Source: Christensenella sp. UBA6420 (GTDB taxonomy: Bacteria; Bacillota; Clostridia; Christensenellales; DTU072). Taken from it: a stretch of DNA of 13,459 bases. Below, in pieces: positions 1-7,105 of this stretch. The notes below the pieces were generated by a model. The model was not told where the DNA came from. It saw only the letters and a list, made by a program, of their open reading frames with translations, and ran no database searches. The DNA lies in NCBI GenBank assembly GCA_002439705.1, contig DJPE01000096.1, forward strand, positions 66,959 through 80,417. Reading direction: 5' to 3'. The position numbers were made by a program, and so were the translations under genes. The number at the start of each line of letters is the position of its first letter. Position 1 is the first letter of the stretch.

Positions 1-1041
1 AAGCTACGCAACGAAGTATTACCCTTCTTGCCGTCTTTTTGCACGGATTTTTTCGTCGGTATCGGTATGCGTACCACTGCACTTACACGCTATAACTACG
101 CTACCGACTTAAAGTTGTTTTTTGAGTATATGACTTCCCGTGGTAACGTTTTCGACGGCAAATTGCCTGAAGAAATTACGCTCGAAGATATGAAATCAGT
201 CTCGAAACGCGATATAGAACGCTTTCTCGATTACATTTCGAGCTACTATTCCGACACCTGCCACTCCTACTTAAAGAACGCCGATTCGTCTAAATCACGC
301 AAAATGAGCGCAGTCCGCGCCCTATTTACCTATTTATATAAGACCGATTTACTGCCCGAAAACGTGGCTATTAAAGTCGATATGCCTAAAATCAGAGAAA
401 AAGAAATTATCCGCCTTGAAGACGACGAAGCTGCGGGCGTACTCGACCAACTTTCCAATAACGCCACCTTTTCCAGCGACAGACAAAACAGTTATAACAA
501 TAATAACACTAAATTAAGGGATAACGCCATTATTACCCTGCTTCTCGGCACGGGTATTCGTGTAAGCGAGCTTGTCGGTCTGAATATCGACGACGTAGAC
601 TTTGTGAATAACACGTTTACCGTAACTCGCAAAGGCGAAAAACGTTCCATATTGTATTTTTCGGAAGAAATAGCCATCGCCCTTAACGATTATCTCGATT
701 ACAGAGAAAAACTTATCGAAAAACACCCCGACGCCGACCAAGAAGCCCTTTTCCTGTCCTTACAAAGAAAACGTATCGGAGTGCGAGCCATAGAACAGCT
801 CGTAAAAAAATATGCGTGTGCGGTAACTCCCCTTAAAAAAATCACTCCGCACAAATTGAGAAGCACCTACGGCACCGCTTTATATCGAGCGACGAAAGAT
901 ATTTACGTCGTGGCGGAAGTGCTCGGACATAAGGATATAAACACGACCAAACGTCATTATGCCGCCATCAGCGAAGATATTAAGAAGAGTGCGGTCGATA
1001 AAGTTAAGTTTACGCCTAACGACGGCAAAAACGACGACTAA
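1..1041 (+). CDS. Tyrosine recombinase/integrase, XerC/XerD-like (5' end outside window)
   Basis: Site-specific DNA strand exchange enzyme of the phage-integrase family. The reading frame is open back to base 1, and residues before the first possible in-window start (TTG at 28) fit the family, so the gene starts upstream; 346 codons are visible. An N-terminal SAM-like core-binding domain spans about residues 10-120 and the catalytic domain about 150-335. All catalytic residues are present, counting from base 1: R187 (TGIRVSEL), K211 (RKGEK), H284 and R287 (PHKLR), H310 (LGHKD) and the nucleophile Y320 (RHYAAI). The insert between the domains is short and Asn-rich (about residues 163-172). I recognise this as a chromosomal Xer subgroup common in Clostridia rather than an element integrase. 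No excisionase gene or att repeats were seen. Whether it is the dif-resolving recombinase cannot be told from sequence alone. No clear terminator follows it. Confidence 0.9.
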   Translation, partial: KLRNEVLPFLPSFCTDFFVGIGMRTTALTRYNYATDLKLFFEYMTSRGNVFDGKLPEEITLEDMKSVSKRDIERFLDYISSYYSDTCHSYLKNADSSKSRKMSAVRALFTYLYKTDLLPENVAIKVDMPKIREKEIIRLEDDEAAGVLDQLSNNATFSSDRQNSYNNNNTKLRDNAIITLLLGTGIRVSELVGLNIDDVDFVNNTFTVTRKGEKRSILYFSEEIAIALNDYLDYREKLIEKHPDADQEALFLSLQRKRIGVRAIEQLVKKYACAVTPLKKITPHKLRSTYGTALYRATKDIYVVAEVLGHKDINTTKRHYAAISEDIKKSAVDKVKFTPNDGKNDD

Positions 1042-1109
1042 ATAACAAAAAGTATTTCATATTTCTACTCATTTTATAATTGTATTACATATTTCGACGT
1101 AATTTGCAG

Positions 1110-1138
1110 TTGACTATTTTTTGAAAAATACTTATAAT
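1110..1138 (+). promoter_or_regulatory. Sigma-A promoter for the PadR-family gene
   Basis: The -35 box TTGACT (1110-1115) and -10 box TATAAT (1133-1138) are separated by exactly 17 bp. Transcription would begin near 1145, leaving a leader of about 33 bases that contains AAGGAG at 1163-1168, nine bases before the ATG at 1178. The -10 lies in a 10-bp palindrome (TATAATTATA, 1133-1142). Inverted half-sites TTACAT (1085-1090) and ATGTAA (1144-1149) flank the promoter, and CGTAATTT occurs twice (1098-1105, 1152-1159). These repeats could be regulator sites, but that is inference. Confidence 0.8.
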
Positions 1139-1177
1139 TATAGATGTAAAACGTAATTTTGTAAGGAGCAAACATAA

Positions 1178-2608
1178 ATGGAAACAAACACCGATATGTT
1201 GCGCGGTCGCGTCGATATTTTCGTGCTGAAAGCCCTTTCCGTTCACGACGGATACGGCTACGATATATTGAACTACGTACACGACAAAACCGAAGGACAC
1301 TACGAAATGAAACAGTCGTCCATATACAGCGTACTTAAACGCCTTGAAAAACAAGGTTATATTTCCTCCTACGACGGAACGGAAAGTAACGGAGCGAAAA
1401 GGCGTTATTATACCCTTACCGACGCAGGCAGACAATTACTTTCTGCGGAAGAGAAAGAATGGGAATACACCCGTACTCTTTTGGATAATCTCGTTTCCGA
1501 CAAGACTTTCGACCTGATGAGCGATACTCCGCCGTTCCATCCGTCCGATTTGCGTCCCCTTACGAGAAGAACGGCGAAAGCCGACGCTGAAACGGAAGAA
1601 ACTCCGGAAGAAATCACCGAATCCCCCGTCGCAGAACCCGTCGCGTCGGAACAACCGGTAAACGAAGAGCAAACCCATGCCGTAAGCGATATAAACAACA
1701 TCGAAGCCGCAGCTACCGTAACGGAATCCCCTGTTTCGCTCGAAAACTTTAACGTAACTTCGGAAAATACCGAAGCCGCGGCAACGGAAACTGCCGTCGC
1801 TAACGACGACACGAATAATAATCGAGAAAGAACGGCTTCAGTAGTTGCGGAACATCAATCGAACGATACTACTGTTACGTTCGCTCCCGTACAGAAACCC
1901 GTTCCGCAAAGACAAGAAACGGTCAAACCTGTCGCAGAAGAACCTAATATTTATGAAAAGATAGCTATGACTACGCCGAATACGTATACGAAAACGACTG
2001 TGCGCGGCGATAAATACAGAGAGTTTTTCGGTGACTTGTTCACCCGTAACGATAAAGTCAAAGAAACCGCCTCAGTAGAAAGCGTAGACATAGACTGTTC
2101 GCATATAAACGACTTACGCAATCATCTCGACAGAGAAGGAATAAAGTTACGCTCTTACGAACCCACGAACAAAGGCAAAGGTTTGGTTAAGTACGTTTTG
2201 GTAAACAAATTATTCAGAGATACCGTAACGCTATCCTATCTTTTCCTTATGGCGATGTTACTCGTCGTTTACCTTTGCAAACCGTTCGAAGTAACTCTTA
2301 CTGCTTTCCTTACGATACTTTGTATCGGAGCGATAGCTCCCGTAGCGGCGACTCTCGTGTGGTTTAAGAGTAAAGACGCAAAGAAAAAAGACAATTTCAA
2401 TACAAAAATTATTATTGCGGCAAGCGGAATTATTTATCTTACTTTCTTCGTCGTTAATCTTATCGTGAACTTGATAGTCCCCAACGGTCACAGTCTTAAC
2501 TCGTTGGCGACGTACTCTCCGAGCATAATTTTTCTCGTAGTTCCGTTTTTCGGCGCAACGCTGTGTCTTCTTTACAGAACGAAAAATTACCACTTGAACA
2601 CTTTATAA
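1178..2608 (+). CDS. PadR-type winged-helix regulator with disordered linker and four membrane spans
   Basis: Residues 8-112 form a PadR winged helix: the opening LRGRVDIFVLKAL, the recognition region QSSIYSVLKRLEKQGYI and the wing ending RRYYTLTDAGRQLL are all recognisable. Residues about 115-300 are low-complexity, rich in Glu, Thr, Ala, Val and Pro, and look disordered. Residues 303-345 form a short basic segment. Four hydrophobic spans follow at about 350-367, 372-396, 410-434 and 446-465, with a Lys-rich loop at 398-410. Ordinary PadR proteins are 100-200 residues and soluble; this one is 476. The likely picture is a DNA-binding head tethered to the inner membrane, reporting an envelope or membrane signal, but ligand and targets are unknown. 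The start is fixed by AAGGAG nine bases upstream. It has its own promoter and terminator, so it is monocistronic. The PadR call is firm; the membrane topology is predicted by eye. Confidence 0.85.
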   Translation: METNTDMLRGRVDIFVLKALSVHDGYGYDILNYVHDKTEGHYEMKQSSIYSVLKRLEKQGYISSYDGTESNGAKRRYYTLTDAGRQLLSAEEKEWEYTRTLLDNLVSDKTFDLMSDTPPFHPSDLRPLTRRTAKADAETEETPEEITESPVAEPVASEQPVNEEQTHAVSDINNIEAAATVTESPVSLENFNVTSENTEAAATETAVANDDTNNNRERTASVVAEHQSNDTTVTFAPVQKPVPQRQETVKPVAEEPNIYEKIAMTTPNTYTKTTVRGDKYREFFGDLFTRNDKVKETASVESVDIDCSHINDLRNHLDREGIKLRSYEPTNKGKGLVKYVLVNKLFRDTVTLSYLFLMAMLLVVYLCKPFEVTLTAFLTILCIGAIAPVAATLVWFKSKDAKKKDNFNTKIIIAASGIIYLTFFVVNLIVNLIVPNGHSLNSLATYSPSIIFLVVPFFGATLCLLYRTKNYHLNTL

Positions 2609-2629
2609 ACGGTTTTATAAGAACTGAAA

Positions 2630-2662
2630 AAGGATAACGAAAAATCGTTATCCTTATTTTTT
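2630..2662. terminator. Bidirectional intrinsic terminator between convergent genes
   Basis: An 11-bp perfect stem (2630-2640 pairing with 2645-2655, AAGGATAACGA with TCGTTATCCTT) has an AAAA loop and is followed by T6 at 2657-2662 on the + strand. On the - strand the same stem is followed by a short T run (complement of the A run ending at 2629). It lies between the regulator stop (2608) and the rnhA stop (2681), so it can end both convergent transcripts. Confidence 0.88.
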
Positions 2663-2680
2663 ATAGATTTTCTTAGTACA

Positions 2681-3139
2681 TTACGAGTTAATAAGGTCGT
2701 TTCCACCGAGAAGTTTAATTTCCTTACGGGCAAGTACGTCGCAACGGTTGTTGTTTTCGTTATCGCTATGACCTTTTACCTTTACGAAACTTACTTTGTG
2801 TTTGGATACTTCTATAAGAAGAGCTTTCCATAAATCGACGTTTTTTACCGCCGAACCGCTCGAAGTTTTCCAGTTTTTCGCTTGCCAATCGTTCAGCCAC
2901 CCCTTTGAAAACGGGTCGAGAGAATACGCGCTGTCGCTGTATATCGTCACTTCACACTTTTCTTTCAGTTGTAAAAGAGCGTTGATTATTGCGAAAAGCT
3001 CCATTCTGTTGTTCGTGGTTTCGGGATAGCCGCCGGAAATCACCTTTTCGTGTCCGTTATAGATAAGGATAGCCGCCCAACCGCCCGGTCCGGGGTTCCC
3101 GCTGCAAGCTCCGTCAGTATAAATATCAACGTGTTTCAT
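2681..3139 (-). CDS. rnhA: Ribonuclease HI
   Basis: Endonuclease that cuts the RNA strand of RNA-DNA hybrids, clearing R-loops and replication primers in the cytoplasm. The 152 residues match the E. coli-type length. The full metal-binding set is visible: D9 (YTDGACSGNPGPGG), E47 (TNNRMEL), D69 (YSDSAY) and D134 (NRCDVLA), with the loop histidine H124 (VKGHSDN). The basic handle segment KGWLNDWQAKNWK is present, so this is a type with substrate handle. There is no N-terminal hybrid-binding domain. Its start shares one base with the proC stop (TAATG), with AGGA seven bases upstream, so the pair is translationally coupled. The family assignment is secure. Confidence 0.95.
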   Translation of the reverse strand: MKHVDIYTDGACSGNPGPGGWAAILIYNGHEKVISGGYPETTNNRMELFAIINALLQLKEKCEVTIYSDSAYSLDPFSKGWLNDWQAKNWKTSSGSAVKNVDLWKALLIEVSKHKVSFVKVKGHSDNENNNRCDVLARKEIKLLGGNDLINS

Positions 3140-3948
3140 TAAATAGTCCTGCTCAAAATTTCAGATTTTTTGCGGCATGCGTCCACGCCTTCGGCGATAA
3201 TATCGGTAAGATTATTATCTTTGTAAACTTTCACGGCTTCGATAGTAGTTCCGCCCTTACTGCACACTCTGTCGACGAGAACGTCCAACGGCGTATCGGT
3301 CGATTTTGCGATTTCGGCTGCCCCTATAAGTGTATCGAGCGCAAGAATTTTACTTTCTTCGTAAGTAAGTCCGCCGTTAATACCGCCTTGTATCATACCC
3401 TGCGCGAACATATAAACGTATGCAGGTCCGCTTCCGCTCACCGAAGTAATCGCGTCAAACTTCGTTTCGTCGGTTACGACGACCGAACCGCAAGCGGAAA
3501 AAGCCGATATTGCAAGTTTTCGCTCACTATCGGACGCGTTATCGAAAGTCATTCCGCATACGCCTTTGCCGATTTTGCAAGGAACGTTAGGCATAATTCG
3601 CACTATTCCTACTTCGTCGCTTCCTATTACCGAACGCAATTCCGTCGTGCTTACGCCCGCCATTATCGAATAAATCGTAGTCAAAGAGCTAAAATCAATT
3701 CCGTCGCAAATAGCTTTGTAGTGTTGCGGCTTTACCGCAAACAAAATTCTTTCGCTGCGTTCTACAAGCTCCGCTACGCTTTCCGCAGGTACTACGCCGT
3801 ACTTATATTTATCTATTTTTTCAGCGTCTATATCGAATACGCAAACTTCTTTCGCGTCGAATTTTTCGCTTTCTAAAAATCTTGTGAGTATCGCTTCGCC
3901 CATTACGCCTAAGCCTATTACGCCCAATTTGTATTTCATATATTTCAC
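3139..3948 (-). CDS. proC: Pyrroline-5-carboxylate reductase
   Basis: Catalyses the last step of proline synthesis, NAD(P)H-dependent reduction of 1-pyrroline-5-carboxylate to L-proline. The 269 residues match the family. An N-terminal Rossmann fold carries GLGVMG at residues 12-17; the IMPNVP motif is at 118-123, and the C-terminal dimerisation domain contains SVSGSGPAYVYMF (169-181) and CSKGGTTIEAV (229-239). Many family members have Pro where this one has K231 (SPGGTT); I treat this as natural variation. The upstream ATG at 3948 is preferred over the ATG nine bases later because AAGGTGA lies at the right distance before it. It is the first gene of a proC-rnhA pair, an uncommon pairing with no obvious functional logic. 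Confidence 0.94.
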   Translation of the reverse strand: MKYMKYKLGVIGLGVMGEAILTRFLESEKFDAKEVCVFDIDAEKIDKYKYGVVPAESVAELVERSERILFAVKPQHYKAICDGIDFSSLTTIYSIMAGVSTTELRSVIGSDEVGIVRIMPNVPCKIGKGVCGMTFDNASDSERKLAISAFSACGSVVVTDETKFDAITSVSGSGPAYVYMFAQGMIQGGINGGLTYEESKILALDTLIGAAEIAKSTDTPLDVLVDRVCSKGGTTIEAVKVYKDNNLTDIIAEGVDACRKKSEILSRTI

Positions 3949-3956
3949 CTTTTTCC

Positions 3957-3985
3957 TTGACTATATCGAATTTTTATCATATAAT
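3957..3985 (+). promoter_or_regulatory. Sigma-A promoter of tRNA-Trp
   Basis: TTGACT (3957-3962), a 17-bp spacer and TATAAT (3980-3985) make a near-perfect housekeeping promoter. The expected start near 3992 gives a tRNA 5' leader of only about seven bases. The -35 box sits in the leader region of the divergent proC gene. The -10 box is the left half of the palindrome CATATAATATTATATG (3978-3993). Confidence 0.85.
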
Positions 3986-4013
3986 ATTATATGTTTTTAG
4001 GGGAGTGGCTCAA
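3986..4013 (-). promoter_or_regulatory. Probable divergent promoter of proC-rnhA, overlapping tRNA-Trp
   Basis: On the - strand, TATAAT occupies 3991-3986, directly abutting the tRNA promoter's -10 box. With a 16-bp spacer the -35 would be TTGAGC at 4013-4008, inside the D-arm of the tRNA gene. Transcription would start near 3979 and leave a leader of about 31 bases with a ribosome site. proC needs a - strand promoter here because the gene before it points the other way. The -10 is clear; the -35 is weaker (TTGA only). Confidence 0.6.
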
Positions 4014-4073
4014 TGGTAGAGCAGCGGTCTCCAAAACCGCTGGTTGCGTGTTCGAATCGCGTCTCCCCTGCCA
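3999..4073 (+). tRNA. tRNA-Trp (anticodon CCA)
   Basis: A complete cloverleaf of 75 bases including an encoded CCA tail. The acceptor stem AGGGGAG (3999-4005) pairs with CTCCCCT (4063-4069). The D stem is GCTC (4008-4011) with GAGC (4019-4022). The anticodon stem GCGGT/ACCGC (4024-4028 and 4036-4040) holds the loop CTCCAAA with anticodon CCA at 4031-4033. The T arm carries TTCGAAT, and the discriminator is G4070, the base expected for bacterial tRNA-Trp. It reads UGG as tryptophan. It stands alone, with its own promoter and terminator. Confidence 0.97.
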
Positions 4074-4097
4074 AAAACACCTTCAGGTGTTTTTTTA
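4074..4097 (+). terminator. Intrinsic terminator of tRNA-Trp
   Basis: AAAACACC (4074-4081) pairs with GGTGTTTT (4086-4093) around a TTCA loop, and a run of seven T covers 4090-4096. It begins immediately after the CCA end of the tRNA, so the precursor carries only a short 3' trailer. Confidence 0.88.
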
Positions 4098-4149
4098 TTG
4101 CCCTTTTTCAGATAAAACAGCAAATATATTGATAATTTATTCCGAATAA

Positions 4150-4184
4150 TACAAGAGCCACCGATATAAATCAGGTGGCTCATT
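4150..4184 (-). terminator. Probable terminator of the oad-cmk-ispH/rpsA transcript
   Basis: GAGCCACC (4155-4162) and GGTGGCTC (4174-4181) form a GC-rich 8-bp stem. On the - strand the loop can add a 3-bp GAT/ATC pairing, and the hairpin is followed by a T-rich but interrupted tract (TTGTATTATT). It lies 22 bases past the rpsA stop codon. The T tract is weaker than at the other terminators in the window. The rest of 4098-4202 shows no gene. Confidence 0.7.
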
Positions 4185-4202
4185 GCTTACGTTGTGACTT
4201 AA

Positions 4203-6461
4203 TTAGTCGTTGTTATCGCTGAGAGTGATGTTCTTAAACAAATCGCCGAGAGTTACTCCCGAACCGCCGGAAACGTATTCTCTGGGTTCGTTATCGGATT
4301 CTTCTTTAACGCGTTTTGCTTTCTTCTCTTTGCGTTCTCCCTTATCGGCAGCTTCCAATCTCTTGTTGAAACTTGCAGTGCGGGACGGTCTTTCAGACGC
4401 AGTTTCTTCTTCTGCTACCTTCTCTTCTGCTGCGGGCGGTTCGATAAGTTCTTTGATGCTGAGGGTGATTCTGTCGTCATCGTATTTCATGACTTTAACT
4501 TCGACTTCGTCGCCTTCCTTCAAAGCTTCGCTTGCACTCTGAATCCAACCGTGGTTGATTTGGCTGATATGTACGAGTCCGTCAATTCCGGGTTCGAGTT
4601 CTACAAACGCACCGAATTTCACGATACGAGCAACTTTACCTTTAACTACGGAGCCTACGGGATATTTTTCTTGAGCGATTTCAGAGGGATGTTTTTGTAA
4701 CTGTTTGTAGCCTAAAGAAATCTTTCCGGTTTCTCTGTCAGCTTTCAATACGATAAAATCGTAGTTCTTGTTGAGTTCGAGTACTTCGCTCGGATCGTTA
4801 ATTCTCTTCTTAGCCCAGGACAAATCGGAATTGTGTACCAAAGCGTCCATGTACTTCAAGCTAACGAAAGCTCCGAAACTTGCGAATCTCTTAACTTTTC
4901 CGTTAACGATAGCGCCTTCGTAAATCTTGGACCAGAATTCATTTTCTTTCTCTTCCTTTTCTGCTTCGAGAATAACTCTCTGGCTGGCTACGATACGCTT
5001 CGGGTTACGGGGTTTCTTAACGTTGCCTTCTTCGTCGAGTTCTTCCTTCGGAGGAAGAGCTTTTAAGCGTAAAGGTTTGCCTACGTAATCCGCTAAGGAT
5101 TTAACGAAACCGCAACGGATCTGAGAAGCGGGAACGAATACGCTATAAGTACCGATTTTGCCCAAAAGTCCGCCTTTGATTTCCTGATTGCAAGCCAAAG
5201 TAAATTCCTCGCCTGCGAGTATGCCTTTAACCTTTTCGTCGTCCAACTTGATAGCGTCGTAAGCCTTCTTGCTTAAATTGATGGCTTTGTCTTTGCTGCC
5301 GGGTTCTTTCGGAATGATGATAGCTTCGATTTCGTCTCCTTCTTTATAGTTGGCGGGGTCGTAAGAACCGTCTATTTCCGCTTCTTCCTTAGCGATAAAA
5401 CCGCAGTCGTTCTTTCCGCCGCCTTCTACGGTAACGGTGATGCCGGTAACGTCGGCTTTGACGACCTGGGTTTTGAGACGCATACCTTCACGGTACGACT
5501 TGGTGTTAATCTTCTTCATGGCTTCTGCCATAGAAGTGATTTCTTTTTCTTCTTGTTTTTCGGTGGGTTCGGCTACCGCCGCAACCTTTTCTTCCTTGAC
5601 TTCATCAACTGCGTTGTTGATTACACTCTGTTCGCTCATCCTGTTAAAAACCTCCATAGTCAACTCTTGCGGAGTCGACGCGCCGGACAATATGCCCGAC
5701 AAAACTAAATTTTTCTTTATCTGTACCGACTGTAAGTCGGAAACATTCTCAATAAAACGGACGTCGGTACAAAACTTTTTCGCCGTTTCGTACAGCTTAC
5801 GGCAATTGGAACTGTTTTTGTCTCCGACCACGAAAATAATATCGCATTTTTTCGATAATTCTTCCGCTTCTTCCTGTCTACCTTTTGTAGTATAACAAAT
5901 GCTATCTAAAAAAACAACTGTTTTTAATAAACTTTTAGCTTGATTTTCTATGTATTTTTTGATTTCTAAGTATTTATTATAGTTAAAAGTGGTCTGCACG
6001 CAAACGAAAAATTTATCGGCGGAAGAAAAATCTATTCCGTCCGTACTATCGACAATAACGGGATTATCGCAATGCCCCGCGTGCCCTATCGTTTCGGCGT
6101 GATTTCCGTCGCCGATTATAATTATTCCGTATCCGTTTTTTGCATAATACTCTATCTTTTCGTGAATTTTCTTGACGAACGGACAGGTAGCGTCCACTAC
6201 GTTATAACCTTTTTTAATAAGTTCTTCCCGCTGTTTCGGAGCACACCCGTGAGCGGATATTATTATAGTCGAACCCGCAGGGGCGAAATCGTCGCCTACA
6301 ACCTTAACTCCCGATTTTTCGAGTTCTTCCACTACCCGTCGGTTATGTATAAGCGGATGAAGGCAATAGACTTCGCCCGCCTTTGCCGCTTCGTTTTTGG
6401 CAATTTTTATCGCCGTCTTTACCCCGTCGCAAAAACCGTTTTTTCCGAGTATTATCTGCAT
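4203..6461 (-). CDS. ispH-rpsA: Fused HMBPP reductase (IspH) and ribosomal protein S1
   Basis: Residues 1-275 are IspH, the iron-sulfur enzyme that reduces HMBPP to IPP and DMAPP in the last step of the MEP isoprenoid pathway. The three cluster cysteines are present: C11 (GFCDGV), C93 (DATCPFV) and C189 (DSICYTT), with substrate residues H39, H71, H121, E123 and the VGDKNSSNC motif. A charged linker (about 280-320) leads to four S1 RNA-binding domains at about 325-397, 410-500, 513-586 and 600-672, then a charged tail to 752. The last two S1 domains are the most typical (RFASFGAFV, RIVKFGAFVEL, GLVHIS). This fusion is known in Clostridia. The gene overlaps the cmk stop by 10 bases (ATGCAGATAA) with no visible ribosome site, so it is probably coupled to cmk. 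The reading frame is intact across the junction, so this is not a frameshift artefact. S1 helps 30S subunits capture mRNA. Confidence 0.95.
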   Translation of the reverse strand: MQIILGKNGFCDGVKTAIKIAKNEAAKAGEVYCLHPLIHNRRVVEELEKSGVKVVGDDFAPAGSTIIISAHGCAPKQREELIKKGYNVVDATCPFVKKIHEKIEYYAKNGYGIIIIGDGNHAETIGHAGHCDNPVIVDSTDGIDFSSADKFFVCVQTTFNYNKYLEIKKYIENQAKSLLKTVVFLDSICYTTKGRQEEAEELSKKCDIIFVVGDKNSSNCRKLYETAKKFCTDVRFIENVSDLQSVQIKKNLVLSGILSGASTPQELTMEVFNRMSEQSVINNAVDEVKEEKVAAVAEPTEKQEEKEITSMAEAMKKINTKSYREGMRLKTQVVKADVTGITVTVEGGGKNDCGFIAKEEAEIDGSYDPANYKEGDEIEAIIIPKEPGSKDKAINLSKKAYDAIKLDDEKVKGILAGEEFTLACNQEIKGGLLGKIGTYSVFVPASQIRCGFVKSLADYVGKPLRLKALPPKEELDEEGNVKKPRNPKRIVASQRVILEAEKEEKENEFWSKIYEGAIVNGKVKRFASFGAFVSLKYMDALVHNSDLSWAKKRINDPSEVLELNKNYDFIVLKADRETGKISLGYKQLQKHPSEIAQEKYPVGSVVKGKVARIVKFGAFVELEPGIDGLVHISQINHGWIQSASEALKEGDEVEVKVMKYDDDRITLSIKELIEPPAAEEKVAEEETASERPSRTASFNKRLEAADKGERKEKKAKRVKEESDNEPREYVSGGSGVTLGDLFKNITLSDNND
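5639..5655 (-). promoter_or_regulatory. Possible internal ribosome site and start for free S1
   Basis: Inside the fused gene, exactly between the IspH and S1 parts, GGAGG (5655-5651) stands 11 bases before an in-frame ATG (5639-5637, Met275). Starting there would make a 478-residue protein with only the linker, the S1 domains and the tail. The GGAGG comes from the codons ATG GAG GTT of the last IspH helix, so it could be coincidence. The spacing is slightly long. Confidence 0.4.
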
Positions 6462-7105
6462 ACGTAAGCGGAAATTACGTCCGCAACTTCGTCTATGCTC
6501 ATTGCCGAAGTGTCGATTACTATCGCTCCGTCGGGAATAACCAAAGGCGCGAATTTTCTCGTCATATCCTGTTTGTCGCGGGCTTCTATATCGGCTTTAA
6601 TTTCTTCAAAAGGTATGTTTTGCCCCTTTTCGTCGAGTTCTTTTTTTCTTCGCGCCGCTCTCACGTCGGACGACGCAGTCATATAGAATTTGTAATCGGC
6701 GTCGGGCAAAATAAAACTGCCGCAATCTCTTCCGTCCATTATACAGTCGGTTTTCATTGCGATTTTACGCTGTAATTCGACCATTTTCATTCTGACCGCG
6801 GGAATTTTAGATATAGTGGACGCCGCCATTGATATGCTGTGTTCCCTTATGTACGGCGTAACGTTTTCTCCGTTTACCGACACTTGTTGTACTCCGTTCT
6901 CGTCCCAAAGTTTCATATCTATCGAGTCTAATACGGGTATTACCTGTTTTTCGTCCGCAACGTCTATTCCGTTCTTTACGGCGAAATACCCCAAAGCTCT
7001 GTACATTGCCCCGGTGTCGAGATAAGATATGTTGAGTTTTTTCGCGATAAGTTTCGCTATCGTGCTTTTTCCGCTTCCGCCCGGACCGTCTATCGTTATG
7101 TTCAT
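6452..7105 (-). CDS. cmk: Cytidylate kinase
   Basis: Transfers phosphate from ATP to CMP or dCMP, feeding CTP and dCTP pools. The 217 residues match the usual length. The P-loop GPGGSGKST is at 7-15, the nucleotide-binding motif YLDTGAMYRA at 28-37, and DGRDCGSFILPDAD at 124-137 corresponds to the conserved DGRD-G---LPDA block; the lid RRKKEL is near 152-157. The ATG directly follows the upstream TAA, with GGAGG five bases before it inside the flavoprotein gene's end (GGAGGATTAAATG). cmk next to ispH-rpsA is a conserved clostridial arrangement. Confidence 0.96.
   Translation of the reverse strand: MNITIDGPGGSGKSTIAKLIAKKLNISYLDTGAMYRALGYFAVKNGIDVADEKQVIPVLDSIDMKLWDENGVQQVSVNGENVTPYIREHSISMAASTISKIPAVRMKMVELQRKIAMKTDCIMDGRDCGSFILPDADYKFYMTASSDVRAARRKKELDEKGQNIPFEEIKADIEARDKQDMTRKFAPLVIPDGAIVIDTSAMSIDEVADVISAYVCR

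Noticed and set aside
1..1041. The recombinase as a sign of an integrated mobile element
   Set aside because: No att-like repeats, excisionase, phage or transposon genes are visible. The tRNA gene is complete and 3 kb away, with no duplicated 3' end found, and the protein resembles a chromosomal Xer subgroup of Clostridia.
3139..3948. K231 in ProC (SKGGTT instead of SPGGTT) as a loss of function
   Set aside because: All other family motifs are intact, and the Gly-Gly-Thr-Thr core is kept; this is most likely natural variation.
4210..4542. Long open frames on the + strand opposite the oad-ispH block (for example 4210-4542, 7152-7721, 10229-10726)
   Set aside because: They lie wholly opposite well-supported genes, lack ribosome sites, and have the Ser/Phe/Arg-rich composition typical of antisense shadows of GAA- and GCG-rich codons.
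5641..5720. A promoter just upstream of the internal S1 start
   Set aside because: A TTGACT occurs at about 5662-5667 on the - strand, but no -10 box lies 16-18 bp after it, so only the ribosome-site idea was kept.
4203..6461. IspH joined to S1 as an assembly error
   Set aside because: The same fusion is known in Clostridia, the frame is continuous, and the linker reads as ordinary coding sequence.
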